Shown one piece after another: positions 53,866-61,386 of a stretch of 64,000 bases of DNA. How positions within the stretch are numbered: position 1 is the first letter of the stretch; each line of letters opens with the position of its first letter. A program made the translations under genes and the position numbers. The notes under the pieces were generated by a model, which made no database searches, had not been told where the DNA came from, and saw only the letters and a list, made by a program, of their open reading frames with translations. This DNA comes from an uncultured Draconibacterium sp. (lineage in GTDB: Bacteria; Bacteroidota; Bacteroidia; Bacteroidales; Prolixibacteraceae): positions 310,001-374,000 of the forward strand of contig NZ_CAJXYQ010000001.1 in NCBI RefSeq assembly GCF_913063105.1. The letters run 5' to 3'.

Positions 53866-55017
53866 TTACCTCCTTCCGTACTTTTTAAACAAATAAATTA
53901 CTACTGCAATGGCTGCCACAATAATAAAAACCCCAATCCACCCCATAAGCATGGGAGTTTTTACCATTACCCGAAAAGAAAGAGTTTCGTTTACCTCGGG
54001 GTTGCGTGCAGTTATTTTTGTAACATAGTCGCCGGGTATTGCTTTTTTATCGGCTTTAATGGTGGCAAAAACTGTTTTAGTTTGCCCGGGCTCCAGCGAT
54101 GAAATAGTATCGGGTTCAAAAGTGGCTTCCCAACTCCTTGGTTTCGATGCTGATAGCACAATATTTTCGAGATTTGACGAGCCTGCATTATTGACCAGCA
54201 ATTCAACTTTTTTTTCTTCGCCAGCCGTCGCCTTAGCACTTAACAGCCCCGTTGGCGTGCTGAAATTCAGCTCGTAAGTTCCGGTAATTACAACCTCCAG
54301 TTCCAGCTCTGCCGAAGTGGAGCCGGCAACCGCTTTAACAGGAATTTTATAGCTTCCGGCTTTAGCGGTTTTCGATGGTTTTATCTCGTAAGTAATGTCT
54401 TTTGTTCCATTGGCCTCAACCTCGGTTGAAGTGGCCTGTTTATAGTTTGGTTTTATAGCCACTGTCCAGCCACGTGGGGCTTGTGCCATTAAAGCATACT
54501 GTTGTTTGCTTGCCGTTTTATTTTTTAATACGGCCTTAAACGAAAAATTTGATTTGGTAGTGCCTTCCATGTTTTTCTGATCGCAACTTAACTCTGATTC
54601 GCTGGAGCCTGCCGAAGAAACCCTGATGGTTAAGGGCAAACTTACATTTTCGCCGGTTTTTACTGAAAAAGCATAGTTTCCCTTTCGCACCTGATAGGGT
54701 ACCTCAATTTTTAAATCTACTTTTTTCTTTTCGCCGGGCAACACCGCCAACCTACTGATATTGTACCCACCTGCTGTTAAAGTGTAATCCCATTTGTAGG
54801 GCATGCCTGCAACAGAAATAGCTTCATTTCGGGTAGTTGTTCCCTTATTAATTACTTCGATGGAATAACTTACTGATTTACCGGGTGAAACCGATATTTT
54901 GGTGTAAGGAGTATATAGCTCAAGGCTATCAGTATTATTTGCAAAAAGGTTAACATGGATTATTAACCCACAAACAATGGATAATAATAATCGGAAGTAA
55001 AAGTTCACTCTTTTCAT
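53866..55017 (-). CDS. NEW3-domain (alpha-galactosidase-associated) envelope protein
   Basis: A 383-residue protein with a signal peptide (about 1-27), three immunoglobulin-like NEW3/NPCBM-associated repeats, and a C-terminal TM anchor (about 355-378) ending in a basic KKYGRR. Repeat signatures are YSIEVINKGTTTRNEA with LPGEKKKVDLKIEVP, FKAVLKNKTASKQQYAL, and VELLVNNAGSSNLENIVL. Such proteins are predicted to bind carbohydrate or hold an ABC transporter in the envelope. It begins with a GGAGG site 8 nt before the ATG and leads the ABC operon. Confidence 0.85.
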   Translation of the reverse strand: MKRVNFYFRLLLSIVCGLIIHVNLFANNTDSLELYTPYTKISVSPGKSVSYSIEVINKGTTTRNEAISVAGMPYKWDYTLTAGGYNISRLAVLPGEKKKVDLKIEVPYQVRKGNYAFSVKTGENVSLPLTIRVSSAGSSESELSCDQKNMEGTTKSNFSFKAVLKNKTASKQQYALMAQAPRGWTVAIKPNYKQATSTEVEANGTKDITYEIKPSKTAKAGSYKIPVKAVAGSTSAELELEVVITGTYELNFSTPTGLLSAKATAGEEKKVELLVNNAGSSNLENIVLSASKPRSWEATFEPDTISSLEPGQTKTVFATIKADKKAIPGDYVTKITARNPEVNETLSFRVMVKTPMLMGWIGVFIIVAAIAVVIYLFKKYGRR

Positions 55018-55220
55018 AAATGATCCTCCATTTTTAGCTAATAATTTTTATTTAACAGTTCAACAATTTTTCTATTGCTTCTACAACGTCATAAAAGGGG
55101 GTAAAAAGTATTGTTTGAATTGTAGCTTTTCAGTAGCAGCGGGTAGTGTCATCCGCTTATCTCGAAACTAAGGTTTGATAAAAATTCATCTGAAAACTAC
55201 AGACTATAGTATGGCAGCCG

Positions 55221-55439
55221 TTAGGTTTTTACATTAAACCGCAGGTTTTTAACTGATGAAAATAAACAACGTTTTAGGTTATGCCGGGCCCACGAACCGG
55301 AATGTCGATTTTGGTTTGGCTTCGAACATTGAAAATCGTTAAAACCCAGGTTTTTACTTGTTTCGTGCAAGTAATTTAACTTACCGACCGCATTCTGACG
55401 GTCATAATCTTGCTTTACACCATCAATAATGATATCCAT
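55221..55439 (-). CDS. Unrecognised 72-codon open reading frame
   Basis: Starts MDIIIDGVKQDYDRQNAVGK and ends WARHNLKRCLFSSVKNLRFN. I do not recognise it. There is no ribosome-binding site and no homology I can name; the basic C-terminal part could be a fragment of a mobile-element protein, but this is only an impression. It may not be coding. Confidence 0.2.
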   Translation of the reverse strand: MDIIIDGVKQDYDRQNAVGKLNYLHETSKNLGFNDFQCSKPNQNRHSGSWARHNLKRCLFSSVKNLRFNVKT

Positions 55440-55629
55440 AGTTAATACGCTATATGATTTTTTCGGGGAACGAATTTAAAAAATCTTTTTTTTCAAAAAA
55501 TCGACAAAATTGCCATTTAACAAAATTTAAAACTGCTTTACATTTTTTAAAAAATGATGCCTGGTGAATTATATAAACAAGAAAAAGGTAATTTTTTGAT
55601 TTTTTGTATCCTATTTGTATCCCAGAAAA

Positions 55630-55690
55630 CTAAAACGCTTAATTATCGATTGATAATCAGGCGTTTTAGTATCGGGGCGGGAATTGAACC
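55630..55690 (-). pseudogene. tRNA 3'-end-like fragment with terminator-like cruciform (possible attachment site)
   Basis: On the minus strand 55690-55673 reads GGTTCAATTCCCGCCCCG, a T-loop and 3' stem that match the tRNA-Leu gene at 57955-57972 at 17 of 18 positions and in the same direction. The rest of a tRNA cannot be folded upstream. It is followed by a 40-nt cruciform (CTAAAACGC with GCGTTTTAG), positioned like the tRNA-Leu terminator. This fits a duplicated tRNA end left by an integrated element. Confidence 0.5.
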
Positions 55691-55914
55691 ACGCCCGTAA
55701 CACGCTTATAATCAATGTGTTATTTTAATGCCAATGGTGAGGTCTCGTTTTTGTCTCTCACTGGTTCATTTTCAATATTTTATAGCTTAAAAATACAAAA
55801 TTTTGTGTTCTTATTCAAACCTATAACAGGATATGAATATATGCCATTCATTTTTCAACCGTATTTGAAATTTTGCTGCTAAATAGATTTTTTTCAAGTA
55901 CACCTGAATTTTTT

Positions 55915-57219
55915 CTAATCAACTATTTCTGGTAAATAATTTATTGCATACAAAGGAACATTAAGCAACCAATCTTCTTCTCTGTAATCTGACATCGATG
56001 TCCGAACTGCAATTGAATCCGGATATCGTCCTTTAAACGACTTTAAGCTTTTCGCTTGTAAATTTTCAGCTGCTTTTACTTCAATTGGTACAACATTTCT
56101 CAGGTGTTGAATAACGAAATCGATTTCAGCATTAGCTTTATCTGCTGACCAATAATAAATAGGAATATCAGGTATCGTTTTTAATTGCTGTAATGCATAT
56201 TGCTCTGTCAGCGCTCCTTTAAACTCTTCAAAAATTGTGTTTCCGTCAAGTAACGTTTTTACATCGAGATTGCCCATGGCAGCTAATAAACCTACATCAA
56301 CAATAAACAGTTTAAAAGCATCCATATCTTCATAAGCTTTCAGTGGAATACCAGCTTTATTTATTCTATTGACTTTATAAATCAAGCCACTATCAATTAA
56401 CCAGGATAAAGAAAGTTCGAAATCTTTTGCTCTCGCTCCTTTTTTAACAGCACTGTAAATGAACTTTTTGTTTTCTTTTGCTAATTGTGCAAGGGTAGAA
56501 TTCCAAAGCATTCTTATCCGGGGAACAATCTCTACTGGAGCATGTTTTGAAAAGTCTTGTTCATAGGCCAACAGGATATTATTTTGAATTTGTCGAACTT
56601 CACTATAATCATTGTTCTGAATAAAAGATAAAACCACCTCCGGCATTCCTCCTGTATAATAATACTGCCTTAAATACTCAATTAATTTTGGTTTAAAATT
56701 ACGAATCAGGCTCCAGTCTTTGGACTCAATAAGTTTTAATAAAGACTCTTGATTTAGTGCCATCAAGAATTCTGGAAAGTTTAACGGATACAAATCCAGA
56801 AAATCGACCTTTCCAACAGGGAAAGAAGTATGTTGATGAAGTGATACTCCCAATAAAGATCCGGCAGCTATTACATGATACTCCGGTGTATTTTCATAAA
56901 AATATTTTAATGAAGTTATTCCTCCCTCTGCTTCCTGAATTTCATCCAATATGATTAAGGTATCTTTAGTATTGATTTGTACTCCCGTTTCGATCTGAAT
57001 AGCATTAATTATTCGGGTTATATTATAATCTTCAGAAAATAAATCCTTTAGAATTCTGGAACTTTCAAAATTCACATAAGCAGTTTGAGCATATTCTTTC
57101 TTTCCAAATTCTTTCATAAGCCAGGTTTTACCCACCTGACGGGCACCTCGTATTATAAGTGGTTTTCTATTCTCTTTATTCTTCCAATCATAAAGATATG
57201 CTATTGCTGTCCTTTCCAT
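55915..57219 (-). CDS. AAA+ ATPase with DUF4143 domain
   Basis: A 434-residue protein. The N-terminal AAA_14-type domain has Walker A GARQVGKT (25-32), Walker B TLIILDEIQ (Asp92-Glu93) and sensor IAAGSLLG (around 117-124); DUF4143 follows (about 200-370), with a nuclease-like IDFVIQHLRNVVPIEVKA at about 365-385, close to a PD-(D/E)xK core (D, then EVK). Such ATPases are common in Bacteroidota, often present in many copies and in accessory regions; their role is unknown. It lies alone between a tRNA-like fragment and tRNA-Leu, with 32-bp tandem repeats in its upstream region. Confidence 0.88.
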   Translation of the reverse strand: MERTAIAYLYDWKNKENRKPLIIRGARQVGKTWLMKEFGKKEYAQTAYVNFESSRILKDLFSEDYNITRIINAIQIETGVQINTKDTLIILDEIQEAEGGITSLKYFYENTPEYHVIAAGSLLGVSLHQHTSFPVGKVDFLDLYPLNFPEFLMALNQESLLKLIESKDWSLIRNFKPKLIEYLRQYYYTGGMPEVVLSFIQNNDYSEVRQIQNNILLAYEQDFSKHAPVEIVPRIRMLWNSTLAQLAKENKKFIYSAVKKGARAKDFELSLSWLIDSGLIYKVNRINKAGIPLKAYEDMDAFKLFIVDVGLLAAMGNLDVKTLLDGNTIFEEFKGALTEQYALQQLKTIPDIPIYYWSADKANAEIDFVIQHLRNVVPIEVKAAENLQAKSLKSFKGRYPDSIAVRTSMSDYREEDWLLNVPLYAINYLPEIVD

Positions 57220-57247
57220 AGTAATTTATTTTGTATCTTCTTCAATA

Positions 57248-57255
57248 CAAAAATA
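57248..57255 (-). promoter_or_regulatory. Putative -7 box of the AAA+ gene
   Basis: The minus strand reads TATTTTTG, a perfect TAnnTTTG box, 29 nt before the ATG. No TTTG element is found at the usual -33 distance; the tandem repeats occupy that position instead. Confidence 0.35.
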
Positions 57256-57257
57256 CG

Positions 57258-57340
57258 CTTTTTCGAACGACTTTTTGCGATTCGCCACACTTTTTCGAAC
57301 GACTTTTTGAGAGTCAACACACTTTTTCCAATGACTTTTG
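57258..57340. repeat. Three 32-bp-period tandem repeats upstream of the AAA+ gene
   Basis: The 20-mer CTTTTTCGAACGACTTTTTG is found exactly at 57258 and 57290, and a degenerate third copy (CTTTTTCCAATGACTTTTG) at 57322. Spacing is 32 bp each time, about three helical turns. Spacers differ but share CACA before copies 2 and 3. The array covers the promoter region of the AAA+ gene. Confidence 0.8.
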
Positions 57341-57511
57341 TACCAATGAAAAGAAAAATACTTCCATCTTCATCCATTTCCCAATGCTATCCTTAATCCC
57401 AAATCGTAAACACCGGCCCTTTCCAATTCAGGCATTAGGCAAAAGAAGGCGGAATAAATGGGCTGAAAGAATGCGCTGGAGGACAGTAAATTGGCAAGTG
57501 TTTTTCCAATG

Positions 57512-57564
57512 CTTTGATGCCAAGTCTCCTTTCGAAGTATGAGAAAGGTGTATTGGCATCAAAG
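57512..57564. repeat. 53-nt two-stage hairpin
   Basis: CTTTGATGCCAA (57512-57523) pairs perfectly with TTGGCATCAAAG (57553-57564), and inside it CCTTTC (57528-57533) pairs with GAAAGG (57543-57548). No T run follows, so it is not a simple terminator. Confidence 0.6.
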
Positions 57565-57609
57565 AATACAAACAATTCCAAAACTCTTGTCAATTTGCTC
57601 CGGCGTCGA

Positions 57610-57656
57610 TGGTCAATTTAAATTGGCCAGGGGTGGTCAATCTGACTGGCGTTTCC
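57610..57656. mobile_element. Possible insertion-sequence end remnant (IS21-like)
   Basis: Two related segments follow each other: GATGGTCAATTTAAATTGGC and GGTGGTCAATCTGACTGGCG. Repeated GGTCAATnTnAnTGGC-like sites resemble the multiple terminal repeats I associate with IS21-type elements in Bacteroidota. No transposase gene or matching opposite end is seen, so this is a tentative call. Confidence 0.25.
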
Positions 57657-57800
57657 ACTTATCCTCATAATCCATAAATTTTAACAATTTAGGTCTCGCT
57701 CACTGTCTAAAAATACATTATAAATGCCACTTTTAAAACAGTAAAACGAACCAAATTAAACCAATTAAAATGAAATGAATCAGCGAGTTATAGCGTTTAG

Positions 57801-57835
57801 CGAGACCTATCGGATCTATTTAACCATAGGTCTCG
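57801..57835. repeat. Inverted repeat CGAGACCTAT / ATAGGTCTCG
   Basis: A perfect 10-bp inverted repeat (57801-57810 and 57826-57835) with a 15-nt spacer. Further copies of the GGTCTCG core lie at 57692 and 55741. Confidence 0.6.
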
Positions 57836-57890
57836 ATTTTGTCGCATTTTAGATGCTTTTAAAGCACTTTTTTTGATATTTATGCTAAAT

Positions 57891-57926
57891 AAAAAAGCGC
57901 TTAAAACATTGATTTTAAGCGCTTTT
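57891..57926 (-). terminator. Terminator of tRNA-Leu
   Basis: A perfect 14-bp stem (57893-57906 with 57913-57926) around a six-base loop, ending on the minus strand in six T residues. It begins 25 nt after the tRNA 3' end. Confidence 0.8.
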
Positions 57927-57950
57927 AATGTTTTTTGGCATTTCACCAAG

Positions 57951-58034
57951 TACCCGGGGCGGGAATCGAACCCGCACTCCGTTGCCAGAACTGGATTTTG
58001 AATCCAGCGCGTCTACCAATTCCGCCACCCGGGC
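57951..58034 (-). tRNA. tRNA-Leu (anticodon CAA)
   Basis: An 84-nt class II tRNA on the minus strand. The acceptor stem GCCCGGG pairs with CCCGGGT (one G-U), discriminator A; the anticodon arm CTGGA-TTCAAAA-TCCAG gives anticodon CAA (codon UUG); a long variable arm and T arm GCGGG-TTCGATT-CCCGC follow. The CCA end is not encoded. A partial copy of its 3' end lies at 55673-55690. Confidence 0.95.
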
Positions 58035-58181
58035 AAACTTCCTTTGTGGAAAATTGGTTCGCAAAAGTAACTATTTCAAGCGAATTCCCAAAGATCTGCC
58101 AAAAAAGATTTCGTTTCAACAAAAAAATACCCCTTTGCCTGACTACAAAGAGGTATTTTCTATTTTAATAAACAACCATTT

Positions 58182-59564
58182 TTAAGCTGGTTTCTTGTTT
58201 CTATCCAGTTTACGAACCACCTGCCCGTAAATGATTAATGCCACTGCCGAAACCATTGCAATGCCTACAAAGAAAAACCAAATATAATGGGCATTGCTTG
58301 CTGCTGAAGCCCATTCTTCGTGCGTATCGAACAAACGCGGGTCAGGGCAATATTTATCTAACAACACCCCCGACATAACAAAACCTAAAATAGACGACAG
58401 GAACGAATGTAAATGACTAAAACCAAGGTACAAGCCTTCTTCGCCTTTGGGAGCCTGCAACGAAAAATATTCAAGAAAACGTGGTGAAATAAAGGTTTCA
58501 GCAAACCCCTGAAAAGCAATACCCACCACCATCATAAACGCAACGGGGTGCATTCCTAAAATATTTCCTTCGGGCATCATGTTTCCGGCAGCCATAAACA
58601 AGGCCGAAACGGGCATAATAAACATACCTACTGTCATACTGAATAGCGCGGTTCGTTTGCGCATAAAATGCGTTACCAAGCCAACAGTGGTAAATACAAT
58701 TAAGGGGTTAACGTTGGCATACCACGATGGTGATGCGCCCTCGCCGGCTAAACGTAATACGTATTTTGGCATGGTGGCATACATCTGGTGCTGTACCATC
58801 CAAAAGCCGGTAATTATAAGAATTAGCACAATTAATCGGGTATTGGTGAGTACGCGAATAAAGCCGTCCCATAGTTCAGAGATGCTTTTTCCCTGGCCAT
58901 CTTCCTCTTTACTTTTATACAGTAAAAAAACCACAACTAACCCTAATAAAGTCATAATTGCAGAGAAGTAGCTAATCCAAATTAAACCTTCGTTACCCAT
59001 AGCTTCGCGCAGTGGTTTTACAACTGTTTTACCTGAGAAAGCACCAATATTTACCATGGCATAAAAAATACTGTAGCCCCGGGCCCGGTTAGCTTCAGTG
59101 GTTTCTTTGGCAACTGTACCTGTTATTACCGATTTTATAAACGAGCCCCCAATAATTATCAGTGCCATTGCCGGAACAACCGCCCAACGTGCTGACGATG
59201 TATCTAATCCGTTAAACACTGTTTTATCGCCATACTCTACCAACCCGGCCGATTCAAACATAGTGGGTAAAATACCCATTCCGGCATAACCTAGCGTAAG
59301 CAAACCAAAGGCCAGCATTAACGATTTGCGAAAACCTATTTTATCGGCATAAGCACCGGCAAATGTAGGCAGTAAATATAAAATAGCAGAGAAAGTACCT
59401 GCAATAGAGGCAGCTTCGATATCGCCAAATCCGATAATTCGCGACAGGTAAAGTGTTATTACAATAAACACTCCGTAGTAGGCTGCGCGTTCAAACAATT
59501 CCACTGTGTTGGCAACCCAAAATGCGCGTGGAAAATTCCAGGTTTCTTTTCTTTCTTTGCTCAT
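58182..59564 (-). CDS. MFS transporter, POT/peptide-transporter-like
   Basis: A transporter of 460 residues with about 12-14 TM helices. The N-terminal ANTVELFERAAYYGVFIVIT and the GAYADKIGFRKSLMLAFG loop resemble the proton-coupled oligopeptide (POT/PTR) branch, though the diagnostic ExxER is ELFER and the substrate is uncertain. The start is set at 59564 (MSKERKETWNF) and not 59588, because a promoter -7 box occupies 59588-59595 and would place the transcript start near 59580. It is divergently arranged with the sigma-factor gene. Confidence 0.85.
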   Translation of the reverse strand: MSKERKETWNFPRAFWVANTVELFERAAYYGVFIVITLYLSRIIGFGDIEAASIAGTFSAILYLLPTFAGAYADKIGFRKSLMLAFGLLTLGYAGMGILPTMFESAGLVEYGDKTVFNGLDTSSARWAVVPAMALIIIGGSFIKSVITGTVAKETTEANRARGYSIFYAMVNIGAFSGKTVVKPLREAMGNEGLIWISYFSAIMTLLGLVVVFLLYKSKEEDGQGKSISELWDGFIRVLTNTRLIVLILIITGFWMVQHQMYATMPKYVLRLAGEGASPSWYANVNPLIVFTTVGLVTHFMRKRTALFSMTVGMFIMPVSALFMAAGNMMPEGNILGMHPVAFMMVVGIAFQGFAETFISPRFLEYFSLQAPKGEEGLYLGFSHLHSFLSSILGFVMSGVLLDKYCPDPRLFDTHEEWASAASNAHYIWFFFVGIAMVSAVALIIYGQVVRKLDRNKKPA

Positions 59565-59587
59565 AATTTTCAACGATTTAAAGGCCA

Positions 59588-59617
59588 CAAAAATAACAGC
59601 TTAAATGGTTTCACAAA
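59588..59617 (-). promoter_or_regulatory. Putative housekeeping promoter of the MFS gene
   Basis: On the minus strand TTTG (59617-59614), an 18-nt spacer, and TATTTTTG (59595-59588) match the Bacteroidota -33/-7 pattern well. Confidence 0.5.
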
Positions 59618-59705
59618 ATGATATAAATTTCTTAAACATAATTTCAATCTTTTACAAAGAATTTCTTTTTTATACCTTAGCATCTACCGATAGAACAATT
59701 TGTAG

Positions 59706-60287
59706 ATGAACACATTTGACGAAAAAAATCTTTTTGTAAGCATACAGCAGGGAGACGTAAAAGCTTTTGAAAAACTCTTTAAAACGTATTACGGTTACCT
59801 GTGTAGTTTTGCTACCAAAATTTTAAACAACCCCGATTCGGCAGAAGAAATTGTACAGGAATTTTTTGTGAAATTTTGGGAGCGCCGAAGCGATTTAAGC
59901 ATTGAAACTTCGTTGAAAAACTACTTGTTTCGTTCGGTTAAAAATTTGTGTTTAAACCACATAAAACACAACAACATTAAATTACAACATGCCAAAACTG
60001 TACTTGCTGAAACTGAAATGCAGCCTTTTAACAATAGCTACGTAGAAGTACATCTGGCTGATGATATTGCAAAAAGTATTGAAGAGCTGCCCGAAAAACG
60101 CCGCGAAATTTTCCGGCTCAGCCGCGAGGAGGGCCTAAAATACCGTGAAATTGCTGAAAAATTAAACTTGTCTGTAAAAACAGTTGAAGCGCAAATGGGA
60201 CTGGCAATCAAATCATTACGCGATAAATTAAAAAAATATAACACCTTCTTATTCTATTTTTTGTTTGCAAAAATTAAAAAAGCTTAG
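59706..60287 (+). CDS. ECF-type RNA polymerase sigma factor
   Basis: A 193-residue sigma-70 family ECF factor. Region 2 lies at about 10-75 (FEKLFKTYYGYLCSFATKIL then SAEEIVQEFFVKFWERR) and region 4 at about 120-180 (ELPEKRREIFRLSREEGLKY and the helix-turn-helix REIAEKLNLSVKTVEAQMG). It belongs to the Bacteroidota group paired with FecR-type anti-sigma factors, whose gene starts 34 nt downstream. A possible -7 box, TACCTTAG (59673), precedes it. Expected targets are the following genes. Confidence 0.93.
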   Translation: MNTFDEKNLFVSIQQGDVKAFEKLFKTYYGYLCSFATKILNNPDSAEEIVQEFFVKFWERRSDLSIETSLKNYLFRSVKNLCLNHIKHNNIKLQHAKTVLAETEMQPFNNSYVEVHLADDIAKSIEELPEKRREIFRLSREEGLKYREIAEKLNLSVKTVEAQMGLAIKSLRDKLKKYNTFLFYFLFAKIKKA

Positions 60288-60321
60288 GGGTAAATTAGTT
60301 GTGTACTGTCATTAAAACGAG

Positions 60322-61374
60322 ATGGAAAAAATGGAGAACATAGGAAATTTTGATTGTGAACTGCTTGCCAAATATTTAAATGGCGAAAACAGTTTACAAG
60401 AAAAAGAAGAGGTGGAGACCTGGTTAAGTCAATCCGATAAAAACCGGGAAGAATTGGAGCATTACAAAGCCATGCTCGAAAAAGTAGATTCCTTTTACCA
60501 GGCAAAAAAATTCGATGAAAACCAAGCCTGGAAAGCAGTACGTACGCAAATTTCCCCTGAAAAAGTTCGACCTATTCAGCAACAAAAAACACGAAAGGAG
60601 GTTATTGCACAGTTTTACAAATATGCTGCAATAGTTGTAGTCGCACTTTTATTGGGTTCAGTTGCATATTACCTTGGTTTCCGAAATCCGGACAAGGCAA
60701 TTTATGGCGAGGTTATTTCGGCCGAAAATCAGGTGTTGAACGAATATGTTTTACCCGATGGTTCGCTGGTTACTTTAAACACCAATTCGAAACTGCTGTT
60801 TCCGAAAAAGTTTACAGGCAACACCCGCGAAGTTACCATTATTGGTGAAGCATTTTTTGATGTTCAGCGCAATCCTGATCAACCTTTCGTTATAAATGCC
60901 GGAAATGCACAAGTTAAAGTTTTAGGTACCTCTTTTAACGTTAGTGCATACCCTGGGGCAGAAACCGTTGAGGTAGTTGTACAAACAGGTAAAGTTCAGG
61001 TTGTTAGCAAAACAACTAATGCTGATAAACCAAAAGAAGAAGTGTTTTTAACACCCGGAGAAAAGGGCACGCTGCTTATTTCAAACAATGATTTAACGAA
61101 AACAGTAAACAGCAATCCTAATTTTCTGGCCTGGAAAACACACGACCTTATTTTTAACACCGTTCCGTTACATGAAGTGGTTGAATGCCTTGAAAAAGCT
61201 TACCACATTGAAATTAATTTGATGGAACCAGAACTAAACGACCTCTTGTATGAAGGTCATTTCGATCAGAAACCGATTGATTTTGTGTTAAATGTTATTC
61301 GGCTCACATTTGACCTTGAGTTATCGGTTGAAGGCAAACATTATACCTTAACGAGCCGTACAAACAATCAGTAA
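60322..61374 (+). CDS. FecR-family anti-sigma factor
   Basis: A 350-residue inner-membrane anti-sigma factor. The cytoplasmic part (1-98) includes LLAKYLNGENSLQEKEEVETWL, the usual sigma-binding helix; one TM helix lies at about 100-120; the periplasmic FecR domain (about 135-235) has LPDGSLVTLNTNSKLLFP and GEAFFDVQRNPDQPFVINAG, and a DUF4974 domain closes the protein (about 265-345). It holds the sigma factor until a signal arrives, usually from a TonB-dependent receptor; here the next genes carry STN domains instead. Confidence 0.93.
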   Translation: MEKMENIGNFDCELLAKYLNGENSLQEKEEVETWLSQSDKNREELEHYKAMLEKVDSFYQAKKFDENQAWKAVRTQISPEKVRPIQQQKTRKEVIAQFYKYAAIVVVALLLGSVAYYLGFRNPDKAIYGEVISAENQVLNEYVLPDGSLVTLNTNSKLLFPKKFTGNTREVTIIGEAFFDVQRNPDQPFVINAGNAQVKVLGTSFNVSAYPGAETVEVVVQTGKVQVVSKTTNADKPKEEVFLTPGEKGTLLISNNDLTKTVNSNPNFLAWKTHDLIFNTVPLHEVVECLEKAYHIEINLMEPELNDLLYEGHFDQKPIDFVLNVIRLTFDLELSVEGKHYTLTSRTNNQ

Positions 61375-61386
61375 AGCTTTAAAGTC

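Larger units (their letters stand above)
55018..55914. other. 897-nt gene-poor region with a tRNA-like remnant
   Basis: Between the NEW3 operon and the AAA+ gene. It holds an uncertain 72-codon minus reading frame (55221-55439), a 40-nt cruciform (55630-55669) and a tRNA-3'-end-like sequence (55673-55690), then a GGTCTCG motif at 55741. No promoter could be recognised. The rest is AT-rich and featureless to me. Confidence 0.7.
57220..57950. other. 731-nt non-coding region between the AAA+ gene and tRNA-Leu
   Basis: Contains, from low to high coordinate, a -7-like box (57248), three 32-bp tandem repeats (57258-57340), a 53-nt hairpin (57512-57564), two GGTCAAT repeats reminiscent of an insertion-sequence end (57610-57656), GGTCTCG motifs (57691, 57801, 57829) and the tRNA terminator. 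No gene is seen. Confidence 0.7.

Noticed and set aside
55672..55760. A complete second tRNA gene
   Set aside because: Only the T arm and 3' acceptor region are recognisable; no 5' acceptor, D arm or proper anticodon stem folds, and the T stem itself has a bulge.
57258..57340. Possible CRISPR array
   Set aside because: Only three repeat copies, with 12-nt spacers, no Cas genes and a degenerate third copy; better read as promoter or iteron repeats.
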